8,881 nucleotides of DNA from CAZHRJ01 sp964534765. GTDB taxonomy: Bacteria; Lindowbacteria; 2-12-FULL-62-27. Position 1 is the first letter of the stretch; each line of letters starts with the position of its first letter. The stretch is from assembly GCA_964534765.1 (NCBI GenBank), contig CAZHRJ010000122.1, positions 1-8,881 of the forward strand. Reading direction: 5' to 3'. The position numbers and the translations under genes were made by a program. Shown here piece after piece: positions 1-6,437 of the stretch. The notes below the pieces were generated by a model that had not been told where the DNA came from, did no database searches, and was given only the letters and a program-made list of their open reading frames with translations.

Positions 1-153
1 TCTATCATATTTGGATTGCCCATCAAATGCAAAATCTTAAGTTAGCTGGCATGAGATTTAGGGAGATTTGTGCCGTGAGATTCATATTTCCTGCGTGATT
101 TTCCGCATGTCCCAGTTGTCCGCGTCGTCGCGGATTGCTAGGGTGCTACGCGC
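1..153 (+). other. Upstream region of the LolA-like/RND operon
   Basis: This stretch is visibly richer in A and T up to about base 110 than the genes around it, as expected of a promoter-bearing intergenic region. TATCAT at 3-8 matches the sigma-70 -10 box at five of six bases, but any -35 box would lie outside the window. A short hairpin (CCGCG, loop TCGT, CGCGG) sits at 120-133. AGGGTG at 140-145, 8 bases before the ATG at 154, is the probable ribosome binding site of the first gene. I see no convincing gene here; the only short reading frame (27-98 region) lacks a ribosome binding site. Confidence 0.45.
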
Positions 154-957
154 ATGAAGCGAATCTGGGTTTGCGGGTTGCTGGTGCTGACTTTGGCGCC
201 GGCGTCGATGGCTGAGCGGGTTTCCAGAGACACCGGGTCGATTCTTCTGTTGATGGCAAGCGTCGACCGGAACCTCAATCCGTCGGATGAGGTCAGCGAG
301 GCATCGCTGCTGCTGATTCACCCCAACGGGCAGCAGAAGCGGTGGCGGGTCAAACAGTTCTATCAGCGCGCGCCGGAGAACCAGATGGGCGCGATTCTCG
401 TACGGTTTCTCGATCCGGCCGAGGTGCGCGGCACGACCCTGGTCAGTGTGAACCAGCCGGGCGGGGAGAATTACCAATGGCTCAATCTGCCGGCATTCCG
501 GACACCGCAGCTACTGGACGACGCGAAGAAATCGGATTATGTTTTCGGCAGCGACCTGACATTCGAGGATTACGTGCCATACGTCCTCCAGGATTATGCC
601 TATGAATGGATGAGCGAGGAGGATCTGGAGGGCCGTCCGGCGGTGGTGATCCGGGTGACGCCGACCACGCCGAAACTCAAGGAGCGGGTGGTGTATACCC
701 ACCAGATGGTCTGGATCGATGTTGAGCGACTGGTGATCCTTCGCGCGGACGCGTTTGACGCCCAGAACCGTCTCTTCAAGACATCCACCTGGACCGATTT
801 TTACCGGCCGGACCGGGTCCACTGGCGCGCCCGTCGCCGGACCGTCTTCAGTCCGCTTCGTCCGCACTGGACGGAGATGAACATGGAGAACATCAAGATC
901 AATCAGGGTCTGTCGATTGATTTCTTTTCGGAACAGAGTGTTACCTCGGTCCGATGA
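154..957 (+). CDS. Outer membrane lipoprotein-sorting (LolA-like) protein
   Basis: A 267-residue exported protein that probably works in the periplasm as a carrier with a LolA/LolB-like fold, handing a lipid or lipoprotein from the partner transporter towards the outer membrane. Residues 1-20 form a Sec signal peptide: K2 R3, a hydrophobic core, then a cleavage site after ASMA (20/21). The mature part carries hallmarks of the family annotated as outer membrane lipoprotein-sorting protein: RFLDPAEVRGTTLV at 84-97, a YQWLNLPAFR stretch at 107-116 and FGSDLTFEDY at 131-140. A beta-rich second half ends near 255-265. There is no lipobox Cys. Length is normal for the family. The start has AGGGTG 8 bases upstream. 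The stop overlaps the ATG of the RND gene (ATGA), so the two are co-transcribed and probably translationally coupled. Family assignment comes from motif recognition; the substrate is inference. Confidence 0.88.
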   Translation: MKRIWVCGLLVLTLAPASMAERVSRDTGSILLLMASVDRNLNPSDEVSEASLLLIHPNGQQKRWRVKQFYQRAPENQMGAILVRFLDPAEVRGTTLVSVNQPGGENYQWLNLPAFRTPQLLDDAKKSDYVFGSDLTFEDYVPYVLQDYAYEWMSEEDLEGRPAVVIRVTPTTPKLKERVVYTHQMVWIDVERLVILRADAFDAQNRLFKTSTWTDFYRPDRVHWRARRRTVFSPLRPHWTEMNMENIKINQGLSIDFFSEQSVTSVR

Positions 958-3734
958 TCCGCGGATATATTCGATTTCTGTACCGGCATTCGGTTGCGAT
1001 GGCGATGCTGCTGTTTCTGGCCACGACATTCTTCTGCGGCGGTTTCTGGCGGCTGCTGGGCGGAGACCTCGATCATGTATTCCAGGCGGGCCGGCGATAC
1101 CTGCAGATTCGTGTGGACACGTCGGATGATCTGTTTCTTGCGGCCCATGACCCGGAATTGAAACGATACCGGGAAAGCACCCGCCTTTTCGGCGACGACC
1201 GATTCCTCATCGCGCTTCTCGAATTCGACGATGTGTTCAAGCCCGACCCCCTGGCCCTGATCGCCCGTCTCACGGAGGAAATCAGCCGCCTGCCGGGCGC
1301 GAAGCGGGTGACGAGCCTGACTCACGAGCCTCTGTACGCCGGCATCGGCAAGCGCCTCAGCAACGCGCCTCTATCGGCGCGCCTGCCGAAGACCCCGGCG
1401 GAGGCGGAGGCGCTGAGGCCTCTCATTCTGTCGGATCCGCTGTTTGTCAAACATCTGGTCTCCGCCGACGCCCGATCCGCGGCGATCTATGTCCGCACCT
1501 GGCCGCATGTGAAAGGCCATCAGCTCGACTATCTCGTGCGCCGGTTTCAGCAGACCGTCCGGTTGGGCGCGCGCAGTGTCCCGGCGCGGTTTGCCGGCAA
1601 CCACATTCAGACCATTGAACTTCATCAGGCAACCCAGAGAGAACTCAAGCGGCTCCTGCCCATTTCCGCGCTGATTATCGCCGTGTTTTTGCTGCTCATG
1701 CTCAAATCCATCCGCCGGGCCGCCCTCCTCCTGGCGCTAATGGTCCTGTCGCTTCTCTGGACGTTCGGATGTGTCGGGTGGCTGGGCCGGTCGATCACGC
1801 CGATCGATGTGATTTTGCCGACGCTCTTCATGACGCTCTGCACGACGTATGCCCTCCAGTTCATGACCCGGCACATGCAGGTGGTCGAGCAGCGTCTCCG
1901 GATGGAACAGTTCGACCGGGACGATTGTGTCGAACGCGCGGCCGCCGACTCGTTCTTTCCGCTCTTTCTTGCCCAGCTGACAACGGCGATCGGCGCCGCG
2001 TCTCTGATGTTGACCGACATTCCGGCGATCCGGCAGTTTGGACTCATATCGTCCCTGGGAATCCTGTTTACCGCCGCCCTGATTGTCACCTTCCTGCCTC
2101 TGGTGATGCGTTTGTTGCCGGCGCGCAGCTGGATCCGGCTGGGCGAGAGCGTCTGGATGTCGCAGCTGGCGGATCTCTCCCAGTTGTTCCACCGGAGAAA
2201 GGGCCCGACGCTCGCGATGGCGTTTGGACTCACGCTGGTCCTGTCAGCAGGGATTTTCTATCTTCGGGTCGAGAATGATCCCAAGACGTTTTTCAAACCC
2301 ACGTCGCCCATCCGGGAATCGTTTGCCAAACTGGAGACGTCGATGGGCGGCGCGCTGAGCGTCAGCGTGGTTTTGGACGGCGGATCTCCGGGATCTCTCA
2401 AGGACCCGGAGGTCCTCAGGTGGGTGGACTCTCTGCAGTCATTCGCGGCTCACGAACCCAATGTCCTCAAGACCCTGTCGTTTGTGGACACGGTCAAACG
2501 GCTCAACCGCGCCGTCCACGCCGATTCCGCGGCCTTCGAGATCATTCCGCGGACCCGGGAGGAAGTGTCCCAGTTGCTCCTGCTGGCCTCGTTCGGGTCC
2601 GATCCGTCGAATGTGGACCGGTTTGTCGATTACGACTATCAGCGCGGCCGGCTGGAAATCCGGATCGAAAACGCCGGATCTGCCCGGACTCTTGAGCTGG
2701 CAAAAAAACTGCAATCCTTCATGGACAACCAGTGGCCCGGTCCTCTGTCGGGCTACGTCACCGGCGACTACTACATGTCCTGCCGGGCCAACGACGCGAT
2801 TTTGCGCGGTCAGGTCAAGGGATTTTTCGGGACGGTGCTGGTGATTTTTCTGGTGATGTGGGTGTGTTTCGAGTCACCGAAAGTGGGGTTTCTGGCTATG
2901 ATCCCGAACGTCGCGCCGATCGGCGCGGTGCTCGGAATCATGGGGTACCTAGGCGTCAACATCGACATCGGCACGGCGCTTCTGGCGTCCGTTGCGCTCG
3001 GCATAGCGCTGGACGACACGATTCATTTCATCGTCCACTATATGCGCAGCATCCATGCGCAGGCCAAGGGTCAGATGGCGATCAAGGACGTGGTGGTGGG
3101 AGTGGGCCGGGCCATGGTGTACACGAACGTGTCGCTGGCGCTGGGTTTTTCGATTTTGCTTTTTTCGGAGTTCGCCCCGGTCCGGCTGTTTGGATTATTC
3201 ATGATCGTTGCGATGGCGATGGCTTGCTTTGACGACTTCGTGATGATGCCGGGCCTCCTGGGCTGGATGCCGCTGGTCGGGATCTGGGATCATCTGCGGA
3301 TCCGGTTCAGGACGGACGTGACGAAAGGCATCCCACTGTTTGGTCATCTCACCGTGTCAGACATCAAAAAAATTGTCTCCATGGGCCGGATGATGACGGT
3401 TCCGGCCCAGTGGCCGCTCATGCGGGAGGGAACGCTCGGTGATGAGATGTTTGTCATTCTTGACGGATCGGTGACGGTGATGAAGTCGGAGAAGGTCATC
3501 ACGAAGCTGGGCCGGGGGGAGACGGTTGGGGAGATGGGGTTGATCAGCGAGCATCCGCGGAGCGCCGACGTCATTGTCAACGAGGAGACGACCGTATTCG
3601 CGTTCGGGTACGAAGCGCTGGACCGGCTGGAACGGCGCTATCCGCGGCTGGCCACCCGCGTCCTGCACAACCTCGCCGACATCCTGAGCGTGCGGCTGGC
3701 CGACACGACCGACCGCGCGTCGCGGGCCGGCTAA
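954..3734 (+). CDS. MMPL/RND-family transporter with C-terminal cyclic-nucleotide-binding domain
   Basis: A 926-residue inner-membrane exporter of the RND superfamily (MMPL/SSD type). Topology by eye is the standard 12 helices: TM1 about 13-33, a periplasmic domain 34-235, TM2-TM6 in 236-385, TM7 about 419-437, a second periplasmic domain 438-620, and TM8-TM12 in 623-766. ALGIALDDTIHF at 681-692 is the family's typical charged intramembrane motif, likely serving the proton relay. After TM12, on the cytoplasmic side, residues about 793-915 form an added cNMP-binding domain with an eight-stranded pattern. Its phosphate-binding cassette region reads GEMGLISEHPRSAD (859-872), keeping the Glu (860) and Arg (869) that contact cyclic nucleotides in CRP/PKA-type domains. 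The gene overlaps the LolA-like gene by ATGA and has no clear ribosome binding site of its own, which suggests coupling. Transport of a lipid or lipoprotein, and gating by cAMP or c-di-nucleotide, are inferences. The architecture itself is visible. Confidence 0.93.
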   Translation: MIRGYIRFLYRHSVAMAMLLFLATTFFCGGFWRLLGGDLDHVFQAGRRYLQIRVDTSDDLFLAAHDPELKRYRESTRLFGDDRFLIALLEFDDVFKPDPLALIARLTEEISRLPGAKRVTSLTHEPLYAGIGKRLSNAPLSARLPKTPAEAEALRPLILSDPLFVKHLVSADARSAAIYVRTWPHVKGHQLDYLVRRFQQTVRLGARSVPARFAGNHIQTIELHQATQRELKRLLPISALIIAVFLLLMLKSIRRAALLLALMVLSLLWTFGCVGWLGRSITPIDVILPTLFMTLCTTYALQFMTRHMQVVEQRLRMEQFDRDDCVERAAADSFFPLFLAQLTTAIGAASLMLTDIPAIRQFGLISSLGILFTAALIVTFLPLVMRLLPARSWIRLGESVWMSQLADLSQLFHRRKGPTLAMAFGLTLVLSAGIFYLRVENDPKTFFKPTSPIRESFAKLETSMGGALSVSVVLDGGSPGSLKDPEVLRWVDSLQSFAAHEPNVLKTLSFVDTVKRLNRAVHADSAAFEIIPRTREEVSQLLLLASFGSDPSNVDRFVDYDYQRGRLEIRIENAGSARTLELAKKLQSFMDNQWPGPLSGYVTGDYYMSCRANDAILRGQVKGFFGTVLVIFLVMWVCFESPKVGFLAMIPNVAPIGAVLGIMGYLGVNIDIGTALLASVALGIALDDTIHFIVHYMRSIHAQAKGQMAIKDVVVGVGRAMVYTNVSLALGFSILLFSEFAPVRLFGLFMIVAMAMACFDDFVMMPGLLGWMPLVGIWDHLRIRFRTDVTKGIPLFGHLTVSDIKKIVSMGRMMTVPAQWPLMREGTLGDEMFVILDGSVTVMKSEKVITKLGRGETVGEMGLISEHPRSADVIVNEETTVFAFGYEALDRLERRYPRLATRVLHNLADILSVRLADTTDRASRAG

Positions 3735-5608
3735 TGCCTCCGCCCGATATCGCTGATCGGGAATGTCCGGGCCCAGGTGTACAGAAACAGAAGGTTCCAG
3801 AGCCGCTGGTCGTTTTTCCTCCGAAACGCCACATGATCCGATAATAACTCCATCGCCGCGTCCCGCTGAATCAGTTCCCGGAGAGCCGCCGGCGGTTCGG
3901 CCAGCGCCCCTTCGGCGAAAGCGCGCAGGTCTCTGCGAAACCAGTGTTCCAGGGGGACGCCGAATCCCATTTTTCCGCGTTTTTGAACACAGGGCGGCAG
4001 AAGATCGGCGAAGGCGCGTTTGAGCAGATGTTTTTTTTGAAATCCCCGCATCTTGATATCGGGCGCCAGGGACAACGCGAACGCGATGACCTCCTGGTCT
4101 AAAAATGCCGAGCGGGTTTCGAGCGAGTTGGCCATCGAGGCGATGTCGACTTTCACCAGAATGTCTTCCGGCAGATACGTGTGGATGTCCAGATGGGAAA
4201 GCGCCTGCAGGAGAGGCACATCGGTCCGAAAAAAATCGGCAAGGTACCTTCCGGCCGATCCGGCGGACACCTGCTGGAAAAATTCCGGCGTGTAGAGTCG
4301 TTTTTTGTCCGCCGGGAAAAAATGCGAGATGGCGTTCAAGTAGCTGTCGAGCGGCGTCTGGCCGCTCATCTGGATCAGCCGGCCGACCTGCCGGAGTCGT
4401 TTATGCCGCCGCCGCGTTAAAAACCGGCCGGCGGCATCGCGGATGGCCGCGGGACAGGCTGCGAGAAACGGGACCACCCGCATGGCCAGGTACCGGTTAT
4501 ATCCGAGGAACCCTTCGTCTCCTCCGTCACCGGAGAGGGCGACCGTGACGTGTTTGCGAGTTTCGCGGCAGAGGTAATAAGTCGGAATCGCGGAACTATC
4601 GGCATACGGTTCTCCGTAATGCCTGACCAGCGTGGGCAGAAGTTCAATCGCGTCGGGCCGGACGACGAATTCCCGGTGATCCGTGCCGTGAAACCGTGCG
4701 ACCTCCCGGGCGTGGTGAAGTTCGGAATAGTCGGATTCCTCGAATCCAATGGAAAAAGTTTTGATCGGCTGTTCCGAACAGCGAGTCATGAGCCCGACGG
4801 TGATGGTGGAATCAATCCCGCCGGACAGAAACGCGCCCAGAGGGACATCGGCGATCATCCGGATCCGGACCGCTTCCTGGAGTCGGTCCCGGAGTCCCCG
4901 GCTCGCCTCATCGGGATCGAAAATCCTCGGCTCCGGCGAGACCGTCCAGTACCGCTCGATCCGTTCGATTTTTCCCTGCCGGGCGATGAGGAAATGCGCG
5001 GGCGGCAATTTCGATATTGTTGTGTAGATGCTTCGAGGCGCCGGGACATATTGAAGCGTCAAATAAAGGTCGAGCGACTCAACATCCAGCACGGGCCGGA
5101 CCGCCGGAGCGGCAAGGAGGGAATGGAGTTCGGACGAGAAGAAGAGTCCCTCGACGGTTTCGGCATAGAACACGGGTTTCACGCCCAGGCGGTCGCGCGC
5201 CACAAACAGCGTGCCGTCCCGGGCGTCGTAGATGGCGAACGCGAACATGCCGCGCAGACGATCGAGCATCCTGGGTCCCATTTCCTCCCAGAGATGAACG
5301 AGGACTTCCGTGTCCGACCGGGTCGCCATGCGGTGTCCCGCGGCGATCAGGTCTTTTCGGATGTCGATAAAGTTATAAATTTCACCATTGAACACAACCT
5401 GGACCTGCCCGTCCTCATTGGCCTGGGGCTGTTTTCCTGTGGAAAGATCAATGATGCTGAGCCTCCGGTGGGCCAACCCCACGCGGCTATCGAGATAATA
5501 TCCCTCCTCGTCCGGTCCACGGTGAACCAGCCGGTCGGCCATCTGCCTGAGAATTCGTTTGGGATCGTCCGGTGATTTCCGCCACTGCCAGCCCGCGATG
5601 CCGCACAT
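3731..5608 (-). CDS. asnB: Asparagine synthase (glutamine-hydrolysing), long form
   Basis: A 625-residue cytoplasmic amidotransferase that makes asparagine from aspartate, glutamine and ATP, or amidates another carboxylate in that style. The N-terminal class II glutaminase domain starts MCGIAGW, so Cys2 becomes the N-terminal nucleophile. This fixes the start at 5608 rather than at an upstream in-frame ATG at 5644. AAAGG lies 7 bases before this ATG. Other glutaminase motifs are HRGPD (30-34), HRRLSIID (48-54) and NGEIYN (74-79). The synthetase domain has the ATP-pyrophosphatase loop SGGIDS (262-267), YGEPYADSSA (331-340) and SGDGGDE (359-365), then YLPEDILVKVDIASM later. It is longer than E. 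coli AsnB (about 554). Such 600-650-residue forms are common in surface-polysaccharide loci, but no such genes flank it here. Its stop codon overlaps that of the convergent RND gene. Confidence 0.96.
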   Translation of the reverse strand: MCGIAGWQWRKSPDDPKRILRQMADRLVHRGPDEEGYYLDSRVGLAHRRLSIIDLSTGKQPQANEDGQVQVVFNGEIYNFIDIRKDLIAAGHRMATRSDTEVLVHLWEEMGPRMLDRLRGMFAFAIYDARDGTLFVARDRLGVKPVFYAETVEGLFFSSELHSLLAAPAVRPVLDVESLDLYLTLQYVPAPRSIYTTISKLPPAHFLIARQGKIERIERYWTVSPEPRIFDPDEASRGLRDRLQEAVRIRMIADVPLGAFLSGGIDSTITVGLMTRCSEQPIKTFSIGFEESDYSELHHAREVARFHGTDHREFVVRPDAIELLPTLVRHYGEPYADSSAIPTYYLCRETRKHVTVALSGDGGDEGFLGYNRYLAMRVVPFLAACPAAIRDAAGRFLTRRRHKRLRQVGRLIQMSGQTPLDSYLNAISHFFPADKKRLYTPEFFQQVSAGSAGRYLADFFRTDVPLLQALSHLDIHTYLPEDILVKVDIASMANSLETRSAFLDQEVIAFALSLAPDIKMRGFQKKHLLKRAFADLLPPCVQKRGKMGFGVPLEHWFRRDLRAFAEGALAEPPAALRELIQRDAAMELLSDHVAFRRKNDQRLWNLLFLYTWARTFPISDIGRRH

Positions 5609-5637
5609 AGAGTAGCCTTTACACACGCCCGGTTGCC

Positions 5638-5656
5638 GGGTCAAGGCAGGGTCAAG
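5638..5656 (-). repeat. Direct repeat with 11-bp period upstream of asnB
   Basis: The 8-base word GGGTCAAG (plus strand) occurs at 5638-5645 and again at 5649-5656, separated by GCA, so the copies are 11 bases apart, about one helical turn. Read on the asnB strand it is two copies of CTTGACCC, each containing a -35-like TTGACC. It lies 30-48 bases before the asnB ATG and could be a tandem operator site. The adjacent sequence 5628-5640 also forms a small hairpin (CCCGG, loop TTG, CCGGG). A regulatory role is inference. Confidence 0.35.
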
Positions 5657-5689
5657 AGTTTATTCAATGGCCGCGGATGGTTATGTCAA
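5657..5689 (-). promoter_or_regulatory. Possible asnB promoter
   Basis: On the minus strand a perfect -35 consensus TTGACA lies at 5689-5684, 76 bases before the asnB ATG. The -10 side is poor. At 17 bases spacing the hexamer is TGAATA, a weak match. The better match, TAAACT at 5662-5657, sits at a 21-base spacing. I regard this as the likely promoter area without being able to fix the exact elements. Confidence 0.28.
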
Positions 5690-5782
5690 CTGGCGCTTAA
5701 GGCAAGAAATCGACATTTTTTCCATGGATAGTTCTAAGGTTTTCAATGTTTCTGGCCGACGGGTAGGAGTAGAAGAACCCAT

Positions 5783-6094
5783 ATGGATTTGCCATGGAGG
5801 CGAAGAAGACTTATGGATGAGTCAACCGAAACCAACACTCACAGACAACATACCGGCCCAGACGGCGTTGCCAGGGACACCCGGCCTCCGCGCCAAAAAA
5901 TGCAAGGACTTATATCTGATCATACTCATTTGGATGGCGTTTCATCATACGAGTCGCCCGCGGCCCCTGCCCGACCTCATTCCGGGAGGGGCCCGGGCGC
6001 CGATTTTTCACATCCGTGTCCAGATGAGGAGATCCCGATTCCGGGATCTCGATCGACGACGGTTTATTCGTTGATGTCCGTCATGTCGAGGTGA
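5783..6094 (+). CDS. Doubtful 103-codon reading frame preceding the small gene
   Basis: The frame opens at ATG 5783 (or at 5813 or 5817). AGGAG at 5765-5769 lies 13 bases before the first ATG, and GGAGG at 5796-5800 lies 12 before the second. Both spacings are long. The predicted protein is polar and rich in Pro, Ser, Arg and His, with no membrane segment or recognisable domain. Third codon positions, counted by eye, are only slightly GC-enriched, unlike the large genes here. What speaks for it is its end: the TGA (6092-6094) lies inside the GAGGTGA ribosome binding site of the next small gene, an arrangement typical of coupled genes. I consider it more likely to be non-coding leader. Confidence 0.18.
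   Translation: MDLPWRRRRLMDESTETNTHRQHTGPDGVARDTRPPRQKMQGLISDHTHLDGVSSYESPAAPARPHSGRGPGADFSHPCPDEEIPIPGSRSTTVYSLMSVMSR
6029..6050. repeat. Perfect 8-bp inverted repeat upstream of the small gene
   Basis: GAGATCCC (6029-6036) is followed by GATTCC and then GGGATCTC (6043-6050), a perfect dyad with a 6-base centre. It lies about 50 bases before the ATG at 6101. It could be an operator for a dimeric regulator or a hairpin in the mRNA leader. There is no T-run after it, so it is not an intrinsic terminator. Confidence 0.4.
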
Positions 6095-6100
6095 CGTCCC

Positions 6101-6256
6101 ATGGCAGTTGCATCCGTGACGCTTCACGATATCAGCCAGCGCTATTATTCTCTTGCCAACCAGATGGAGCTGACAGCAATGCCGGCTCCGGGCTCGATAT
6201 CGGTTAAAAGCTCACCGGACGACGGGCGCGGCACCCTCGTAGACACGTACGTGTAA
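6101..6256 (+). CDS. Small protein, 51 residues, unknown function
   Basis: A short frame starting MAVASVTLHDISQRYYSLAN and ending GTLVDTYV. The main support is a near-perfect ribosome binding site, GAGGTGA at 6088-6094, exactly 6 bases before the ATG, stronger than that of most large genes here. Third codon positions are G or C in about two thirds of codons by my count, moderately like real genes of this genome. The unit is closed downstream by a strong same-strand terminator (6383-6437). The product has no signal peptide, membrane segment or Cys. The N-terminal half (about 8-26) could be a short amphipathic helix; the rest has Pro, Gly and Ser and looks flexible. I do not recognise a family. 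The last codons lie in a 12-base palindrome (6243-6254). It could also be a leader peptide for a structured RNA, or a chance frame. Confidence 0.5.
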   Translation: MAVASVTLHDISQRYYSLANQMELTAMPAPGSISVKSSPDDGRGTLVDTYV

Positions 6257-6382
6257 GGCAGATCGCAACACGCATCTGTGCCTTAAAGGGACCGCCCGCG
6301 CACCGGGCGTCCTAGGCCGGCGAACTGTTGCCATCCCTGGCAATCGCCGGCACAGACCATCCGTGGTCTAGAAGTAACAACA
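6243..6382 (+). ncRNA. Series of consecutive hairpins (structured 3' region or small RNA)
   Basis: Read on the plus strand, nearly every base takes part in a local stem. These are: ACACGTACGTGT palindrome 6243-6254; stem 6255-6263 with 6274-6284 (2-base bulge); stem 6287-6298 with 6304-6313 (single-base bulges, loop CGCAC); a two-part stem CCGGCGA/TCGCCGG (6317-6323, 6344-6350) stacked on TTGCC/GGCAA (6328-6332, 6339-6343); AGACCA/TGGTCT around TCCG (6354-6369); and GTAAC/GTTAC (6374-6378, 6383-6387). It leads straight into the terminator. I found no signatures of tmRNA, RNase P RNA, SRP RNA or a known riboswitch. It may be the structured 3' end of the small gene's mRNA or a separate small RNA. 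Confidence 0.45.
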
Positions 6383-6437
6383 GTTACAAGCTTTTCACCC
6401 CGCCGTCATGGCGGGGTGAAGCTTGTAACTTTTTTTT
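6383..6437 (+). terminator. Strong intrinsic terminator
   Basis: The left arm at 6383-6404 (GTTACAAGC, TTTT, CACCCCGCC) pairs with the right arm at 6410-6429 (GGCGGGGTG, AA, GCTTGTAAC) around the loop GTCAT. This gives a 20-bp stem with one 2-base bulge, followed at once by eight T (6430-6437). It terminates plus-strand transcription coming from the small gene and hairpin region and prevents read-through into the deoB antisense. On the minus strand the same hairpin directly follows the deoB stop codon, but its tail (TGTTGTTACTTCT) is only partly T-rich, so it may also end deoB transcription, less efficiently. Confidence 0.85.

Larger units (their letters stand above)
5690..6100. other. Intergenic stretch without a confident gene
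   Basis: About 410 bases between the asnB promoter area and the small gene at 6101. Base composition shifts from mixed (5690-5960) to GC-rich. It contains a GC hairpin at 5962-5993 (GGCCCCT pairing with AGGGGCC, inner CCCG/CGGG) and a perfect 8-bp inverted repeat at 6029-6050. Any promoter for the small gene at 6101 must be here, but I could not find a convincing -35/-10 pair, sigma-54 site or sigma-28 site. One weak reading frame (5783-6094) is listed separately. Confidence 0.5.

Noticed and set aside
511..1029. 172-codon minus-strand frame across the LolA-like/RND junction
   Set aside because: Both plus-strand genes have clear family motifs and ATGA coupling; the antisense frame has none.
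1625..2233. 202-codon minus-strand frame inside the transporter gene
   Set aside because: Antisense to transmembrane helices 2-7 of the RND protein; its Ser/Arg-rich composition is typical of a complement shadow.
4550..5575. 341-codon open frame on the plus strand inside asnB
   Set aside because: It is exactly antisense to the well-conserved asnB domains. Its protein is rich in Arg, Asp and Pro with no recognisable motif, as expected for the shadow of a GC-rich gene.
5609..5644. Upstream ATG at 5644 as the asnB start
   Set aside because: It would add 12 residues before the MCGIAG motif and prevent Cys2 from being the N-terminal nucleophile; the ribosome binding site also fits 5608.
5962..6008. 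GC hairpin followed by TTTTT as a terminator
   Set aside because: The T-run begins about 10 bases after the stem, too far for an intrinsic terminator.
5667..6074. 135-codon plus-strand frame in the intergenic region
   Set aside because: No ribosome binding site at the start, no domain, and it conflicts with the frame that ends in the small gene's ribosome binding site.
6101..6437. tmRNA, RNase P RNA, SRP RNA or a classical riboswitch
   Set aside because: None of the conserved cores I know for these RNAs can be found on either strand, although a decisive test needs covariance models.
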